The notes under the pieces are model-generated. The model ran no database searches. It was not told where the DNA came from and saw only the letters and a list, made by a program, of their open reading frames with translations. Positions 11,626 through 23,400 of a DNA stretch of 64,000 bases are shown here, piece by piece. Within the stretch, counting starts at the first letter, position 1; each line of letters opens with the position of its first letter. This DNA is from Dryomyza anilis. Taxonomy: Eukaryota; Arthropoda; Insecta; Diptera; Dryomyzidae. The DNA is taken from positions 4,720,093 through 4,784,092 of the forward strand of contig OX638135.1 in NCBI GenBank assembly GCA_951804985.1, written 5' to 3'. The position numbers and the translations under genes were made by a program.

Positions 11626-12685
11626 GAAAAAAACTTCGAAAAGTCGCTTTGAACTATTTTTGCAGTTTTATTACGATTTGGCCTTCGATATTGGTAAATT
11701 TGAAATATACTCCATTTTAAATACCTCAGAAAAAACTTTTGACATTTTTTCGATATATTTCAGAAAGATAAGGCGTTATTAACGAAGATCAATGGAAAAT
11801 TTGATAATCTTAACTTTGTATTTTTATACCAAATGTAAAATACGATATATTTTTTTCCTTCTGGTACACATATGCGGCCCGCATCATCTTTTAAATTGCA
11901 AATGCGGCCCGTGACGCCTGGTCTAAGGTAAAAGCTGATAAATACAAAATTCTGAAAAGTAGTAGATTTCATAAAAATGTGCTAAAAATTTTCGGAAATG
12001 TACCAGAAAATCTACTACTGTAGTAGGTAGTAGAATCTTCAAATTTAAATTGAAAAGTAGCAGAACTGCTCCGATCGGAGCAGGATGTGAACACTGCACA
12101 GCACTTCAGTAGTGATTGTAAAGTGGTCGAGTGGTCTCGTGCGATAAGTGCCAAGTTAATAACGCAGCAGTTGCACGGTTGCCACATGAAATTCTCAAAT
12201 GAAATACTTTTTTCCCTCATGCAATTCTCACAATATCCCAGAGAGGTAAATTCTCACAAATTCCCTCAAATTCGTACAAAATTCTCTCAAATTCTCACAA
12301 TTTCCCACCATTTCCCACCAAATCCCTCAATATCCCACCGTACTATAAATTTTCACAATTTCCCACCAAATCCCTCAATATCCCACCGTACCACCAATTC
12401 TCACAATTTCTCACCAATTCCCACCGTATCTCGCAATATAAAACAATGATATTTTTATAAATGTAGTAAATTAATTTTAAATATATTGTTATTTAATATA
12501 TTGGTTTTTTTATAATGTTAAAAATAAGTGAGATTAGATCTCATATGTTAAAACAACAACAAAAATTAAGAAAATTATATTAAATACATTTAAATTGTAA
12601 AAATCAGTCCATTCACTTCATGAGCCTAAAACAAAAAGTAATTCATTATTTTTTCTTAAATTAGTATTAAAAATTAAACTAAATA
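11626..12685. other. Non-coding stretch with degenerate 'tcccacca' repeats
   Basis: There is no clear gene. At 12230-12440 there is a degenerate tandem of phrases such as 'atttcccaccaaatccctca' (12310-12330 and 12359-12379). At about 11870-11923 the end sequence 'gcggcccgtgacgcctg' looks like a single hAT-type terminus without a partner. The frame at 11969-12220 on the minus strand is open, but I could not assign it. Confidence 0.4.
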
Positions 12686-12986
12686 CCGCGGTAGCTCAGT
12701 GGTTAGTGTATTGGACTGCGAGTCGAAAGGTCCCCGGTTCAAGCCTGGACAGGGGCTAACAACATCTTTTCATAGAAACATATTTCTATACCGCGCTACC
12801 TCTCGTCAGAAAATGGCAAACCTCCGAGAGTAAAAACATTGCCTATGAAAAGCTCTCACCCGCCGTTCGGATTCGGCAATAAACAGTAGGTTTCACCACT
12901 TTGAGAACAAATATAACACGCACAGCTCAAAATGGTGAGAGAGCTCGGCCTAAGTTCTTATAGAACTGTAGTGCCAAACTATTATT
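12686..12986 (+). mobile_element. tRNA-derived SINE, copy 2
   Basis: This is the best preserved copy. The A box tagctcagtgg is at 12692-12702 and the B box ggttcaagcc at 12736-12745, with normal tRNA-like spacing. The body is shared with the other two copies. It ends 'gtgccaaact' followed by an (ATT)n-like tail to about 13000. No clean target-site duplication is visible. Confidence 0.88.
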
Positions 12987-13002
12987 ATTATTACTATTTA
13001 CA

Positions 13003-13104
13003 TATATGGGACATTCCACGTCAATTCGCCGAGGTTTGACCCTGACCCCCTTCGATTTGCTTCATATCTTAATATGTTTTTATTATTGGTCAATGAAGTT
13101 TAAA
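13003..13104. repeat. Terminal fragment of the 'gggacattccac' family
   Basis: The start 'gggacattccacgtcaattc' resembles the TIR of the MITE at 61935 ('gggccattccacaccaaatc') and the fragment near 10039. It may form the outer end of the left arm of the inverted-repeat element that follows, but its mirror image is not found at the right side, which is truncated. Confidence 0.45.
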
Positions 13105-15104
13105 TTTAATTTTTTAAGTTTTCTGTCGAACCCCCTTCACCCCCTTAGCAAACTCCAAAAACACGATTTTTGTTGTTATACATCACAGCATCCAAAAACT
13201 GCCTTTTTAAAATTCTAAAAAATTTACATAAATTCTTGACAAATCTTTGATTTGGAGTGGTAAGAGGTTTTCTTCTATTTTTTCTTAACTTTGAATATCC
13301 TGTTTTTTAGTATATAAATCTCCATAATTGTATATTGGTTTGAGATTCATCAATAAAAAGTGGTATATATATACTCATATGTCTTAAGTACAAACCGTGT
13401 TACAAAAAATGGTCGGTTTTTGTCAACTGCCACGCCTAGCTGCCATATAACATTTATAATAAACATGATTTAACTCTTAAGATATAAGAGGTATATTATT
13501 GAAATTTTGTCCAACATCATATAATATTAAAACAAAACGTTTTACTAAAAATTGTTGTGATCGGACTACTTCGACGTCTACCTGGCAAAAAGCATGACAT
13601 ATAAAGTGCTACAATATGTATTTAATTTGGTCTCTATGAAAAGAGGAAGCGCAGGGTGTACTATATGTCTATATTGGTCATCATCATATCTCGCATAGTA
13701 CGTGAGTTATGACCAATGATATGTCGCATTTATATGGTAGGTAGGCGTTGTAGTAGACCGATCACAATTTAATTATTGATCCTTACAAAAAATTAAAACA
13801 TAGTTCATCGCGATATCTCATATAGAAACGGAGTTAGGGCTAATGATATGTTATGTTTATATGACAGGTAGGCGTGGCAGTTCACTGAACTAGACCATAC
13901 TTCGAATTAATATTACCACATACAAAAAAGAATACAAGCAAAATTTAACTCATATAAGACCAAAGATTTAGCACTTTATATGTTAAATTTATATGACAGT
14001 GGTCCATTTTATTTTTATATTTCATGATGTTGGACAAAATTTCAATAATATACCTCTTATATCTTCAGAGTTATAGCGTGTTGACTATAAATGTTATATG
14101 GCAGCTAGGCGTGGCAGCTGACAATAACCGCACATTTTTTGAAACACGGTTTGTACTTAAGACATATGATTATATACCAGTTTTTAATGATGTATCTCAA
14201 ACCAATCCAAAATTATAGCGATTTATATACTAAACCAGTTGGGAAGGTTAGATCACATGGGCAATTTTAAAGTAGGTTTTAGTATGATAGTTAGGATTAT
14301 CAAAATTATAGTCGGTCTAAGCCGACTATAAATACACTACACATATGTGTGGTTACCATTAAAAGGGGTATATAGGTCACCAGGGTATACGAATCCTGAA
14401 AATAACTACAAACTTTCAATCGCTGAAGAATTTCCATTCATTTGATACCCATATTTACAAATGGGTAGGTGTATCGAATTTCACTTTTTTTTTTGGTCCA
14501 CAAGTCGTTTCGCCGGAAACCATTATTTTCATGTATTTGAGCATGAGTCAATATATATTTGACAAAAAAAAAGTTTTCCTAAGCACATATACAGTAAAAT
14601 TGATCTGTTGATATACATTTTATACGTGGTATTTGAACATAAGTGATCGGTTCTCAGGTCACAATAGACCGATCATGCCAATCTTGTTCAGACAGCTTAG
14701 ATATATAAGTAATCTAAATCTAAAGTTTCATTGCTCTAGTTCTTCTATTTTTCTGTAATCGTGATTTCAACAGACATACGGACATCGCTAAGTCGACTCA
14801 GGAGGTCATGCTGATTAAGAATATATATACTTTTCCATACCGGAGATGCTTTCTTATGGGTGTGACAAACGGCGTACCAAACTGAATATACCCTTTCACA
14901 TTTAGTGTAGGGTATAAAAACAGGATTTTCAAAGTTAAGAAAAAAATGGAAGAAAAATTCTTACCACTCCAAATCAAAGTGGAATGATCTTTGTTCAATA
15001 TCAAGAATGTATGTAAATTTTTTTAGAATTCAGAAATGTGGTGCAAAACAGCAAAAATCGAGTTTTTACAGTTAGCTAAGGAGGTGAAGGGGATGCGATA
15101 AAAA
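13105..15104. mobile_element. 2-kb inverted-repeat (foldback-like) element
   Basis: The left arm (about 13105-13620) is repeated in inverted orientation at about 13965-14233 plus 14922-15104. Mirror pairs include 'ctttgatttggagtggtaag' at 13246 against its complement near 14961, and 'gtccaacatcat' at 13510 against its complement near 14024. The right arm is split by family D copy 3. No protein is encoded. The right arm ends inside the hAT pseudogene (about 15105), so the element probably inserted there. Confidence 0.75.
14234..14921 (-). repeat. Dispersed repeat family D, copy 3 (longest)
   Basis: This copy runs from 'ccagttgggaagg' to 'gtgtagggtat'. It lies inside the right arm of the inverted-repeat element, and the left arm at about 13290-13315 preserves the empty site, so both ends of the insertion are defined to within a few A residues. 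The hairpin 'tagtcggtctaagccgacta' is at 14311-14330. No long target-site duplication is seen, only possible A residues. Confidence 0.85.
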
Positions 15105-16076
15105 CTGAACATTTGCGGAGGAATGTGGAAGGCAAGACACATATGAAATTAGTTTTCGAATTTCTGGGAAAACAAACATATTATTATCATCTTTTTGATT
15201 TAATATTTCTGACCAAAAGTTTGTGGAAGATGCATTAAAATTTATGGTCAACTTTCCTATTTGTTTGTATTCCCTATATATTGAATTGAAGTTATCGTTG
15301 CCTATTTTTAACATACCAGTTTTATCAACTTCAAAATGGAACTTGTTGGTACATTTTCTGGACTGATAACTGATATAAAATTTGTTTTTATCGGAAGCAA
15401 ATCGTTTTAAAACTTCTATGGCAGCAGTTTTTAGAAAATTTAAACAATTCCATTTAAAGATTGCAGCAAGATAATCGTTTTAAACTGCCTCCAACTCAAT
15501 TGCGACTGTTGCACCGAAATCTAAAGTGGTAAAATTTTTCGGTATACACTTATTGTAGTTTTCAATGACAAACTCTTCCGCAAATAAAATGTCATCAAAA
15601 AGACCAAAAGTATTGCAAAAATTTCCTAAAATTTCTTTATACATATCGGAAAATTCTGCATACATTTTATGTATTTTCACTTTTGTAGATTGCATTTTTA
15701 TATTCCTGTCATTAAATACTGAAAAAAGGATTTCAGAAATTGTAAATGCAATTTTGTGTATGGGTTACAGTTCTTTGTAAATTTCGGAAGCCTTTGCAGA
15801 TTCAAATTCTTCTATCAAAAAACACTCTGTCAAAGGATTATAATGCTTTATGATTCTTTTTACACATTTCAAAAGTGACAACCATCGAGTTGGAACTGGG
15901 TGAAGAATTTTTTCGTTGTTCAAATCGAAAAGGTCTTGAAATTGATTCAACTTCTGTATTCGCTTTAAAGTGCAGAAGTAATTGTCGACGTTTTTCAAAA
16001 AACTCTCCAGCCCATTAGGAAGTTCTTTGCAAGCAATGCGATGTACATAGATGGTAGAATGGCATACGCATTTCAT
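15105..16076 (-). pseudogene. hAT transposase-like pseudogene, C-terminal half
   Basis: Three minus-strand segments in different frames (16076-15765, 15695-15480 and 15314-15105) together resemble the C-terminal half of a hAT-type transposase or BED-domain protein. Motifs include CHSTIYVHRIACKELP, PTRWLSL (the conserved TRW) and, at the end, the start of the hAT dimerisation domain (FPEIRKLISYVSCLPHSSANV). The protein is cut off within that domain where the inverted-repeat element begins. The related intact dimerisation domain is at 35993-36499. Upstream, the gene is interrupted by a non-LTR element and continues at 18050-18325. The frameshifts make it inactive. Confidence 0.75.
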
Positions 16077-16084
16077 TGCAAACT

Positions 16085-16640
16085 AATCTTTTGAAAATAA
16101 AATATAAATAAATATAAACAAGGAACCAAAGATTGATGAATTCCAGGAAACAGATGGTAGATTAAAATCTCCAAAGATGAAAATAGAGTCTTCAGATTTA
16201 AGTAATGATGTTATTAAACGTATTGAATCCAAATGTTTTACATATGTTTAGTACTCTGAACCAGGAGGTATGTAGGAACATATTATATAGAAGGATTTTT
16301 GGTTTACTTTAACACAGACACAAACTGATTCTATTTCGGAATTTATATTTATTTCTTCAGCTATTAATGAAGTGGATATTGCAAGTAAAACTCTACCACC
16401 AATTTTATTTTCGCGATCACATCTATATATTTGATATTTGTTGCATAGGATTTCGGAATTTAATATATGTGAGCGTAGCCAAGTTTCGGTAAATGCTATT
16501 ATGTCATATGTGAAGGCAAAGCTATTTAAGGTGATAGTTTAGTATTTAGCCCACGGACATTTTGGTAAGCCATGGACATTTTCATGCAGCAATTAGTTAA
16601 TCGTTTTTGTGACTGTCAAACAAGGGGGTAGGCGGACGAT
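16085..16640 (-). pseudogene. Non-LTR ORF2, partial endonuclease
   Basis: Reading the minus strand from about 16590, the endonuclease motifs appear in order: YQNVRGLNTK (conserved Asn), FTETWL (conserved Glu), the glycine-rich GGRVLLAI, SYIPPG and FGDFNLP (Asp/Asn). This is the N-terminal half of an apurinic-type endonuclease of a Jockey/CR1-like ORF2. In-frame stops (for example after SYIPPGSEY) break it, and it ends at the hAT junction, so the catalytic Asp-His end of the domain and all of the reverse transcriptase are missing. Confidence 0.65.
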
Positions 16641-16691
16641 ATTGTCTTGTCTGCGATCGTTTTTGTAGACAAATACTCGAACAAGTGTATT

Positions 16692-17590
16692 TCAAAAATT
16701 GTTGTCCAAGATTTCATTAAATGTATTTTCAGAAATAATTACCTTAAATGATGATATGTTTCTAGTATATGAACAGTTGAATTTATAAGTATCTATTTCA
16801 GCATCCCGGTTCAATTTTGATTTAATATAGTAGTTGATGTCCTCTACACTTGTGTCCGGTGCAAAACGTGATATAAAAACAGTTTTTTTGGGAGGAATAA
16901 TTCTGAGATCTTTATGTTTTATTAAATTTTGTTGTTCATGATGGACCACATTTAAATTGGGTTGATCAGGAGGGACCATTTCTAAATTATTTTGATTTTG
17001 TTGGTCAGGATGGACCATTTCTGGCTTATCCGAGTGATTAATGTGTTGTGAATTTGAACTAATTTTAAAAGGGGAATCCAGGTCAATTTCAATTAAGTTT
17101 GGAGAAGTTAAAGATATAGACGGAACACTGGAGAGATCTTTCTGAATATCGAGAACAGTTGTTGCCTTTATTCGTTTCGGCGATGAATCAGACGGAGTGT
17201 TAATCACTTGCTCGAACTCATTAAATTCAGAAAAAGACTTTTCATAATTTTGAAATTTATCAAAGAGAGAAGCAAGGTCCTTATTAATGTTAGTGAAGGC
17301 TTGCTTAGTGTTTTTAAAAAATTATAAAAATTGCATTTGAAACAGCACCAGCGAAGACCCTCATTGTCACATAAAGCGTCAGCAACACGAGCACTCAAAC
17401 CTATACACTTTATGTGATATGGTTTTTCACAGAGCCAACACAATATTTGGCGCTCTCCTTGACCTTTTGTGGAACACGCTGGGTGGGAGCAAATCATATT
17501 GAAAGTAAAAAATTCAAAAGAATTAAAAACAAGAATAATATTTGAAGACACTACTGTAAGTTTAGCTAATACACCAACCACGAACAGCAA
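16692..17590 (-). pseudogene. Non-LTR ORF1 with PHD-type zinc finger
   Basis: The first segment (17590-17204) has a cysteine/histidine pattern of a PHD finger: CSHPAC, CWLCEKPYHIKC and WCCFKC. The second (17207-16692) has a proline/asparagine-rich linker and the conserved ORF1 C-terminal region around VFISRFAPDTSVEDI, which many insect Jockey/CR1/I-type ORF1 proteins carry after the zinc finger. These proteins bind element RNA. The two segments are in different frames with a small overlap, so one frameshift separates them. The upstream N-terminus before the finger is hydrophobic and may be leader rather than true protein. Confidence 0.7.
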
Positions 17591-18049
17591 AATTCTGTTA
17601 ATAAGAAAAACTCAGCACAACGAAATGTCACAAAACAAATATGTAAACAAATACAATTACAACATATAAATTTGCGCAAAATTGTTGTTGCAGCAACACA
17701 ATTAAAACTGAAATTCAATTCTACACTAAACTATAAGATAAAGTTAAAAAGTTTCGCAGTTATTTGAAGCACTGAGTTATTAATGATAAAGTTAAAAATA
17801 ATTATCAATATAAAACACGGTATAAACACTTAAATTTGGAATCAAACACGACGACACTCGAATGTAGACCACACTGCTTGACAGTTTGACAAATTGAGTT
17901 TTTGCTATTGAGTTTTGTTCAAAAAATTCTGAAAAGGGATATTTTACTATAGAAATTGTTATTTATGAGATATAATAATCTTACCAACAATTACATTGTA
18001 TAAATCTACAGCTTTTGCATCATTTATTTCGATTAAGGCTAAGAAATTA

Positions 18050-18480
18050 TCATGCACCTCCAACATATCGCACTACAATGTCCAATTGCTTCGTGCAGTC
18101 GATAGCTGTCGATTCGTCGGCAATTATGCTGAAATCATTAGTCCTTAATCTTTGGAATAAATTTAGCTTCATCTCCTCTGCCAATACATTTTTGATAATG
18201 CATGATGCTTTAGTTCTTCCAAAAGTTGTTGTTTCATGTGGCGATGCCCTCGTTGTATTGATCAAATCATTCAAATTATCAGCAACTGATACAGCTAAGT
18301 GGTTGTCAACAATAAACTGCGCCATAAGAAGTTCATTTTTTTACCACATTAAGAGTATCAAAGTTACTTGTTGTATTTCTATTTGACAGTTTCATTTGGG
18401 AAATATGCCGTGATTTCATGTGTTTTTTTTGCCTCTTTTACGGCCTGTCACAAGTCGCTTGATTGTAGTACTACAGTTTG
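18050..18480 (-). pseudogene. hAT transposase-like pseudogene, N-terminal part
   Basis: The 91-codon frame at 18325-18050 contains FGRTKASCIIKNVLAEEMK, LRTNDFSIIADESTAID and LDIVVRYVGG. The pattern '(S)xxxDESTD...R' at the first catalytic Asp region is typical of hAT transposases and their domesticated relatives. Sequence before it (to about 18480) gives a broken match to the upstream helical region, and sequence after it (about 18045-17970, NFLALIEINDAKAVDL) continues in another frame. It is the 5' half of the gene whose 3' half is at 15105-16076. Confidence 0.72.
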
Positions 18481-18489
18481 CAGTTATTT

Positions 18490-18957
18490 TTGAGTACGTT
18501 GCCATAATAGAAGTTCGATGTATTATTTATTTTCTGTAATAAATAAAAATATAAATTTAAATAAATAAATATATAAATATAATTTATTTACATTAAATAC
18601 ATTGAGTCCTTACCAATGTCGCGTTTAATAATGTGGATTATTACAAAAAAATACATGCGACCATTTTGAGTAAACACGCAGAATGACGTACAAAACGAAC
18701 ATGTTTGTATTCGTTTAATGTTTTTTTACACCACGTTTATTATTATAGGAGGAAACCATTAAAACAACAGTATTTTTTCTATTTAAAATAATAATATTGA
18801 AATATTTAAATTTATGGTAGTGAATTTTTCAAATACTATTGAATTAATTAGAAAACTTTTGATTTAAAAAGAAAAAACTATTAATACATGTACCATAAGA
18901 TCAATGGTCGTACCATAAAGTACTTAATGGTACATTTTCTTCTGAGTGTATGTGAAG
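18490..18957 (-). repeat. Tc1/mariner-type MITE fragment (family M1)
   Basis: This is the reverse complement of 40103-40525, with many shared blocks such as 'cctcctataataataaacgt' in the other copy. Its outer end reads 'cttctgagtg' followed by TA, the same terminus as at 40103. The other half of the element is missing at the hAT boundary. Confidence 0.75.
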
Positions 18958-19182
18958 GGTATATATAGTCGGCTTAGACTGACTATAACTAACACATATT
19001 TTGTAGCTAAGATCTCTCTGAGTATGTAATAAAAGCGGTTTTTCAATATTAATTCTTTTATAGGTTTTACGCCAATTTGAAATGCTACTAAGAGACATTT
19101 TAAAAATCAATTAAAATTTATTATATGCAAATAAAAGCTGTAAACGAATGGATATTGCACAACCATTTTTATATTCATACTC
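18958..19182. other. Non-coding flank of the Copia array
   Basis: This stretch holds a diverged hairpin of family D ('tagtcggcttagactgacta' at 18967) and then AT-rich sequence. At 19117-19150 the phrase 'gcaaataaaa...aacgaat..at' is repeated in similar form inside each array unit (first at 19216-19245). Confidence 0.45.
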
Positions 19183-19499
19183 AGTGATGTCTCAGCTGTG
19201 AAGTGAACATTTCAAATGCAAATAAAACCCTTTAACGAATTGATCTGGGAAACAGGTGTATTTTGTTTTTTGGCGTACTTTGAGAAAATATAGGATTTTC
19301 TCATGTGGCAGCTAAAGATGAATTTTTTCGTACGCATAGAAAAAAATAATTGACGTAAATACAGCAATCAAAATTAATTGTACACCATTCATTGATCTAG
19401 CAATGACATTTTTGCCATTTTCATGTATTGAGCAAACACATTCGCTAAAAATGTTATTTGCGTCCAAAAAAATACCAATAAACGATTTTGCTTAAGTAG

Positions 19500-20123
19500 C
19501 AAATTATTTAATTGGTACGGTCGGCGTTTTAAAAGTATTTTTGCATTTTCACAGTATACTTATAATTCATTTTTAGTTTATTAAAAAAGGATATTATAAA
19601 TTCGTGTGAAAGTATATTACAAATATACTTTTCAACTATTGCCATCATAATAATTTTCAACGACACCAATTAAGTATGATCAAACTTTATAAGCGTTTCT
19701 TTTCACATGAACCAAATGTGAACTGATATGCGCACCAACTAAAAATTCTAATTCTAAGCGAATTCCACCAATTTGACGAATTCCACTAAATTCACCAGCG
19801 CTGTAACGAGTACACGTACACACACCACGCACTGCAATAGCAACCACGCACTGCTACAGCTACCACTCACTACTATAGCGACCACGCACTGCTATAACAT
19901 CAACGGGGTATGCGAATACACAAATGCGATTGCTAATATGAAGAATGTATTAGAGCGCGTAAGTTAAAAACAAACTTTTACGGAACGAAACTTATTCAAC
20001 AAAATTTATTCGGAAGTGAAAAATTAATTTTGATACAAATTCAATTATAAAAATATTTCACAAAAGTAACTAGAATCAAAACAAACAAGTAAAATAATAT
20101 TAAGTATTAATTGTTCTCCAGCA
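19500..20123 (-). repeat. Copia LTR region within unit 1 (boundary approximate)
   Basis: The LTR probably begins at 20123 on the minus strand (TGCTGGAGAACAA) directly after the purine-rich 'gaggaaggg'. A TATA-like 'cttataaag' lies near 19690 and a poly(A)-type 'aataaa' near 19580, in the right order for U3-R. The 3' end of the LTR cannot be fixed because no second LTR exists. At about 19820-19895 the LTR carries four imperfect copies of an 18-21 base motif built on 'accacgcactgc'. Confidence 0.55.
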
Positions 20124-20130
20124 CCCTTCC

Positions 20131-20499
20131 TCAATTAATCTGCAATCCAGCTAATTTTCGAAAGAGTCCCACTTTGCACGCTGCTAGAGGTTTTGTCATC
20201 ATATCTGCTAGCATGTGTTCGGTAGGACAATACAAGCATTGAATATTTTGCTTGGTGACGTGATCCTTGACGAAATACAGTTTTGTGTCAATGTGCTTCG
20301 TTCTGTTGCTTAACTTTTCTTCTTTGATAAGGCGTAGACAACTTTGATTATCTTCAAAGATCTTTGTAGGTTTAGCTTGCTTGATCATCATATCACTTAG
20401 TAATTCTAGAATCCATATAGCTTCTTTGCATCCTTCAGATAAATCAACAAACTCTGCCTCTGTCAAAGAAACAAAGAAACACACATTTGCTTCTTGCAT
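20131..20499 (-). pseudogene. Copia RNase H C-terminal fragment, unit 1 of array
   Basis: The 122 codons encode the C-terminal part of a Ty1/Copia RNase H domain: TEAEFVDLSEGCKEA, FEDNQSCLRL (conserved Asp), KHIDTKLYFVKD and the C-terminal ADMMTKPL. RNase H removes the RNA template during reverse transcription. The first catalytic part of the domain is absent and the ATG is created at the unit junction. Equivalent fragments are at 21449-21817, 22767-23135, 24085-24453, 25403-25771, 26721-27089, 28039-28407, 29357-29725, 30675-31043 and 31993-32361. They are identical except for one Cys to Phe change in the eighth (29357). In all ten, Asp replaces the Ala that the unit next to the native element still has. 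Confidence 0.9.
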
Positions 20500-23400
20500 G
20501 AGTGATGTCTCAGCTGTGAAGTGAACATTTCAAATGCAAATAAAACCCTTTAACGAATTGATCTGGGAAACAGGTGTATTTTGTTTTTTGGCGTACTTTG
20601 AGAAAATATAGGATTTTCTCATGTGGCAGCTAAAGATGAATTTTTTCGTACGCATAGAAAAAAATAATTGACGTAAATACAGCAATCAAAATTAATTGTA
20701 CACCATTCATTGATCTAGCAATGACATTTTTGCCATTTTCATGTATTGAGCAAACACATTCGCTAAAAATGTTATTTGCGTCCAAAAAAATACCAATAAA
20801 CGATTTTGCTTAAGTAGCAAATTATTTAATTGGTACGGTCGGCGTTTTAAAAGTATTTTTGCATTTTCACAGTATACTTATAATTCATTTTTAGTTTATT
20901 AAAAAAGGATATTATAAATTCGTGTGAAAGTATATTACAAATATACTTTTCAACTATTGCCATCATAATAATTTTCAACGACACCAATTAAGTATGATCA
21001 AACTTTATAAGCGTTTCTTTTCACATGAACCAAATGTGAACTGATATGCGCACCAACTAAAAATTCTAATTCTAAGCGAATTCCACCAATTTGACGAATT
21101 CCACTAAATTCACCAGCGCTGTAACGAGTACACGTACACACACCACGCACTGCAATAGCAACCACGCACTGCTACAGCTACCACTCACTACTATAGCGAC
21201 CACGCACTGCTATAACATCAACGGGGTATGCGAATACACAAATGCGATTGCTAATATGAAGAATGTATTAGAGCGCGTAAGTTAAAAACAAACTTTTACG
21301 GAACGAAACTTATTCAACAAAATTTATTCGGAAGTGAAAAATTAATTTTGATACAAATTCAATTATAAAAATATTTCACAAAAGTAACTAGAATCAAAAC
21401 AAACAAGTAAAATAATATTAAGTATTAATTGTTCTCCAGCACCCTTCCTCAATTAATCTGCAATCCAGCTAATTTTCGAAAGAGTCCCACTTTGCACGCT
21501 GCTAGAGGTTTTGTCATCATATCTGCTAGCATGTGTTCGGTAGGACAATACAAGCATTGAATATTTTGCTTGGTGACGTGATCCTTGACGAAATACAGTT
21601 TTGTGTCAATGTGCTTCGTTCTGTTGCTTAACTTTTCTTCTTTGATAAGGCGTAGACAACTTTGATTATCTTCAAAGATCTTTGTAGGTTTAGCTTGCTT
21701 GATCATCATATCACTTAGTAATTCTAGAATCCATATAGCTTCTTTGCATCCTTCAGATAAATCAACAAACTCTGCCTCTGTCAAAGAAACAAAGAAACAC
21801 ACATTTGCTTCTTGCATGAGTGATGTCTCAGCTGTGAAGTGAACATTTCAAATGCAAATAAAACCCTTTAACGAATTGATCTGGGAAACAGGTGTATTTT
21901 GTTTTTTGGCGTACTTTGAGAAAATATAGGATTTTCTCATGTGGCAGCTAAAGATGAATTTTTTCGTACGCATAGAAAAAAATAATCGACGTAAATACAG
22001 CAATCAAAATTAATTGTACACCATTCATTGATCTAGCAATGACATTTTTGCCATTTTCATGTATTGAGCAAACACATTCGCTAAAAATGTTATTTGCGTC
22101 CAAAAAAATACCAATAAACGATTTTGCTTAAGTAGCAAATTATTTAATTGGTACGGTCGGCGTTTTAAAAGTATTTTTGCATTTTCACAGTATACTTATA
22201 ATTCATTTTTAGTTTATTAAAAAAGGATATTATAAATTCGTGTGAAAGTATATTACAAATATACTTTTCAACTATTGCCATCATAATAATTTTCAACGAC
22301 ACCAATTAAGTATGATCAAACTTTATAAGCGTTTCTTTTCACATGAACCAAATGTGAACTGATATGCGCACCAACTAAAAATTCTAATTCTAAGCGAATT
22401 CCACCAATTTGACGAATTCCACTAAATTCACCAGCGCTGTAACGAGTACACGTACACACACCACGCACTGCAATAGCAACCACGCACTGCTACAGCTACC
22501 ACTCACTACTATAGCGACCACGCACTGCTATAACATCAACGGGGTATGCGAATACACAAATGCGATTGCTAATATGAAGAATGTATTAGAGCGCGTAAGT
22601 TAAAAACAAACTTTTACGGAACGAAACTTATTCAACAAAATTTATTCGGAAGTGAAAAATTAATTTTGATACAAATTCAATTATAAAAATATTTCACAAA
22701 AGTAACTAGAATCAAAACAAACAAGTAAAATAATATTAAGTATTAATTGTTCTCCAGCACCCTTCCTCAATTAATCTGCAATCCAGCTAATTTTCGAAAG
22801 AGTCCCACTTTGCACGCTGCTAGAGGTTTTGTCATCATATCTGCTAGCATGTGTTCGGTAGGACAATACAAGCATTGAATATTTTGCTTGGTGACGTGAT
22901 CCTTGACGAAATACAGTTTTGTGTCAATGTGCTTCGTTCTGTTGCTTAACTTTTCTTCTTTGATAAGGCGTAGACAACTTTGATTATCTTCAAAGATCTT
23001 TGTAGGTTTAGCTTGCTTGATCATCATATCACTTAGTAATTCTAGAATCCATATAGCTTCTTTGCATCCTTCAGATAAATCAACAAACTCTGCCTCTGTC
23101 AAAGAAACAAAGAAACACACATTTGCTTCTTGCATGAGTGATGTCTCAGCTGTGAAGTGAACATTTCAAATGCAAATAAAACCCTTTAACGAATTGATCT
23201 GGGAAACAGGTGTATTTTGTTTTTTGGCGTACTTTGAGAAAATATAGGATTTTCTCATGTGGCAGCTAAAGATGAATTTTTTCGTACGCATAGAAAAAAA
23301 TAATCGACGTAAATACAGCAATCAAAATTAATTGTACACCATTCATTGATCTAGCAATGACATTTTTGCCATTTTCATGTATTGAGCAAACACATTCGCT

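Larger units (their letters stand above)
16077..17945 (-). mobile_element. Jockey/CR1-like non-LTR retrotransposon, 3'-truncated
   Basis: On the minus strand this segment contains a leader, an ORF1 with a PHD-type zinc finger and the start of an ORF2 endonuclease, then stops abruptly without reverse transcriptase. It separates two parts of the same hAT pseudogene. Loss of the 3' side is unusual for target-primed insertion, which normally truncates the 5' end, so the missing part was probably deleted later. The left boundary near 16080-16110 and right boundary near 17945 are approximate. Confidence 0.7.

Noticed and set aside
14234..14921. Family D as a Helitron (CT-purine-purine type end with hairpin)
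   Set aside because: The end CTGG and a hairpin are present, but the hairpin is about 80 bases from the end and the target is not an AT dinucleotide, so the evidence is insufficient.
19773..19967. 64-codon plus-strand frame repeated in every array unit
   Set aside because: It lies antisense within the Copia LTR, and its Thr/His-rich composition comes from the short tandem motif there.
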